Shown piece after piece: positions 4,255 through 6,274 of a DNA stretch of 6,274 nt (position 1 is its first letter; each line of letters opens with the position of its first letter). The notes beneath the pieces were generated by a model, which saw only the letters and a list, made by a program, of their open reading frames with translations, did not search any database and was not told where the DNA came from. The position numbers and the translations under genes were made by a program. Origin of the DNA: Bacteroidales bacterium (GTDB lineage Bacteria; Bacteroidota; Bacteroidia; Bacteroidales; BM520); assembly GCA_028701815.1 (NCBI GenBank), contig JAQVPY010000131.1, forward strand, positions 1 through 6,274, read 5' to 3'.

Positions 4255-6274
4255 ATGACAGATTGTTCAGGATATTCTCTTCATGAATTATTGAAGGATA
4301 TTTTCGGTTTTGACAGTTTCAAGGGGGATCAGGAGGCTATAATAAAGAGCGTTCTTGACGGTCACGACACTTTTGTTATCATGCCGACGGGTAGCGGTAA
4401 GTCTATGTGCTATCAGTTGCCGGGCATTATAAGCAAGGGTACGGCCATTATTATTTCTCCTTTGATTGCCTTGATGAAGAATCAGGTAGATGCCATACGT
4501 AATTTTGGACAGGAAAAAGGAATAGCTCATGTTATGAATTCATCACTTTCAAAAGCCGAGATGGCAGAAGTTAAACAGGATATCCTTGATGGGAAGACCA
4601 AGTTGCTTTATGTGGCGCCGGAATCTCTTACAAAAGACGACAAGGTAGATTTCTTTAAGAACATTCCCATTTCATTTTATGCGATTGATGAGGCGCATTG
4701 TATTTCTGAATGGGGACATGATTTCCGTCCCGAATACAGACGTATCCGTCCGATAGTAGATGCTATAGGGCAGAAGGTGCCGATTATAGCGCTTACGGCT
4801 ACTGCTACGCCAAAGGTCCAGCAGGATATCATGAAGAACCTGTGTATGACGGATGCCAATCTGTTTAAGACGTCGTTTAACAGACCGAATTTATATTATG
4901 AGGTACGGCCCAAAACAAAAGATGTCAACAAAGAGATCGTCAAATACATAAAAAATAATTACGGGAAATCGGGAATTATTTATTGTCTGAGTCGGAAAAC
5001 TGTTGAAGACATGGCAGAATTGCTTGTTGCCAACGGTATTAAGGCGTTGCCGTATCATGCGGGTTTGGAATCGTCGGTTAGAAAGAGCAATCAGGACAAG
5101 TTCCTGATGGAAGAGATCGATGTTATTGTAGCCACTATCGCTTTCGGTATGGGTATTGACAAGCCCGATGTGCGTTTTGTAATACATTATGATATGCCGA
5201 AGAGTCTTGAGGGCTATTATCAGGAGACCGGCAGGGCTGGTAGAGATGACGGCGAGGGAAATTGTATCGCTTTTTATTCGTATGAAGACATTTTACGTCT
5301 TGAAAAATTTATGAAAGGCAAGCAAGTCGCCGAGAAAGAGATCGCCGCTCAGTTGCTGCAGGAAACGGTTGCATACGCAGAGTCGACGATCTGTCGCCGG
5401 AAGTTACTGCTACATTATTTTGGTGAGACTTACGAGGAAGATAATTGTCATAATTGTGACAATTGTCTTAAGCCTAAGGAGACATTTGATGCGCAGGACG
5501 ATCTTGTACTCGTATTAGAGACAATCTCTGATATCAAGGGGCAATTTAAGGATTCCTACGTGATAAATATTATTACAGGGAATGCCAATGCTGTTATAAA
5601 GCAGTGCAAGCATAATAAATTAGCCTCTTTTGGCAAGGGCATGGATGAGGGGGAAAAATATTGGAGCAGTGTTATCCGTCAGGCCCTGGTATCCGGATTT
5701 ATTGTGAAGGACATTGAAAATTACGGGCTGTTAAAGGTTAGCGATAAAGGCAACGAATTTCTTGAAGAGCCGTATCCCGTTATGTTTACGAGAATAGAGT
5801 CCGTTGATGAAGATGCTGACGAATATATGCAGGGGGGCGGGGATCTTAAATCGGGGTCGTGCGACAAGGTGCTATTTTCCTTGTTGAAGGATCTCCGTAA
5901 AGATATTTCCAAAAAGGAGAAGCTTCCTCCATTTATCATCTTTCAGGATCCTTCATTGGAAGATATGTCTATTCAATATCCTATAAAGATGTCGGAACTC
6001 GTCAATATTACCGGAGTGGGGCAGGGCAAAGCTCAGAAATATGGTAAGCCGTTTTTAGACCTTATCAAGGTATATGTTGAAGAAAACGACATCATCCGTC
6101 CTAACGACATGGTGGTAAAATCCGTTGTGGGCAACAAGTCGGCATTAAAAGTGTATATCATACAAAGTATTGATAGAAAGGTCGACTTGTATGATATCGC
6201 CGAGGCAAAATGTATCGAATTTGAAGATCTGCTTACGGAGATGGAGAGTATTGTAGCTTCGGGAACAAGGCTTA
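4255..6274 (+). CDS. recQ: ATP-dependent DNA helicase RecQ, 3' end missing
   Basis: RecQ is a 3'-5' DNA helicase acting in recombination and replication-fork repair. Counting from ATG at 4255, 673 residues are visible and the frame is open at the right edge; related proteins are, from memory, about 725-730 residues. Visible parts: motif 0 FGFDSFKGDQEAII (17-30), Walker A MPTGSGKS (43-50), SPLIALMKNQVD (68-79), DEAH box and aromatic-rich loop IDEAHCISEWGHDFRPEY (144-161), TATAT (181-185), FNRPNLYYEV (208-217), motif V ATIAFGMGIDKPD (293-305), motif VI YYQETGRAGRDD (321-332). The RecQ zinc site has four cysteines (C380, C398, C401, C404). A winged-helix RQC domain spans about 415-510 and an HRDC domain about 535-606. 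Beyond HRDC, residues 611-673 begin a helix-turn-helix-like extension. ATG at 4234 is also in frame and adds seven residues, but would sit almost on the expected transcription start; 4255 also fits the usual distance to motif 0. Confidence 0.95.
   Translation, partial: MTDCSGYSLHELLKDIFGFDSFKGDQEAIIKSVLDGHDTFVIMPTGSGKSMCYQLPGIISKGTAIIISPLIALMKNQVDAIRNFGQEKGIAHVMNSSLSKAEMAEVKQDILDGKTKLLYVAPESLTKDDKVDFFKNIPISFYAIDEAHCISEWGHDFRPEYRRIRPIVDAIGQKVPIIALTATATPKVQQDIMKNLCMTDANLFKTSFNRPNLYYEVRPKTKDVNKEIVKYIKNNYGKSGIIYCLSRKTVEDMAELLVANGIKALPYHAGLESSVRKSNQDKFLMEEIDVIVATIAFGMGIDKPDVRFVIHYDMPKSLEGYYQETGRAGRDDGEGNCIAFYSYEDILRLEKFMKGKQVAEKEIAAQLLQETVAYAESTICRRKLLLHYFGETYEEDNCHNCDNCLKPKETFDAQDDLVLVLETISDIKGQFKDSYVINIITGNANAVIKQCKHNKLASFGKGMDEGEKYWSSVIRQALVSGFIVKDIENYGLLKVSDKGNEFLEEPYPVMFTRIESVDEDADEYMQGGGDLKSGSCDKVLFSLLKDLRKDISKKEKLPPFIIFQDPSLEDMSIQYPIKMSELVNITGVGQGKAQKYGKPFLDLIKVYVEENDIIRPNDMVVKSVVGNKSALKVYIIQSIDRKVDLYDIAEAKCIEFEDLLTEMESIVASGTRL

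Noticed and set aside
4288..5939. Several minus-strand frames of 60-98 codons opposite recQ
   Set aside because: All are antisense to continuous RecQ coding sequence with intact motifs, and none has a recognisable product or start signal.
1..6274. tRNA or rRNA genes, CRISPR arrays, insertion sequences, attachment sites, riboswitches
   Set aside because: I looked on both strands and found no cloverleaf, spaced direct repeats, transposase-like protein, long terminal repeats or recognisable aptamer. Almost all of the window is coding.

Overview
The window reads as ordinary chromosomal housekeeping sequence from a member of the Bacteroidota, most likely the order Bacteroidales. The grounds are the protein sequences, whose motif wording (MetG, PhoH, PurC and RecQ with an HRDC domain plus a C-terminal extension) is what I remember of Bacteroidales proteins; promoters of the TTTG-N(17-19)-TAnnTTTG type; and start codons without a Shine-Dalgarno sequence. 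The genus cannot be fixed from this alone.

Layout, left to right. Positions 1-1404 (+) hold the C-terminal two thirds of methionyl-tRNA synthetase (metG), whose beginning lies outside the window. Five bases later, and convergent with it, 1410-2180 (-) encodes a divergent member of the SAM hydrolase / SAM hydroxide adenosyltransferase (DUF62) family. Between this gene and the next, rightward gene (2181-2261) is a compact control region in which two Bacteroidota-type promoters point at each other. Their -7 elements form the arms of a perfect 7-bp inverted repeat. From the rightward promoter run phoH (2262-3254) and purC (3251-4207), overlapping by ATGA. After a short gap with a second copy of the same promoter core comes recQ (4255 onward, or 4234), which runs off the right edge at 6274 lacking its last few dozen residues.

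How the genes relate: MetG charges tRNA with methionine. A working DUF62 enzyme would cleave SAM to adenosine and methionine, and PurC catalyses a step of purine synthesis, so three of the five genes touch methionine or adenine metabolism. PhoH-like proteins are RNA-linked ATPases, and RecQ is a DNA repair helicase. The phoH-purC pair is the only clear operon.

There is no mobile element, CRISPR array, RNA gene, defence system or evident horizontal transfer, and every stretch over 300 bases is coding. I do not see a previously undescribed system. The items most worth a second look are the face-to-face promoter pair, the apparent loss of catalytic residues in the SAM hydrolase family protein, and the start of recQ relative to its promoter.
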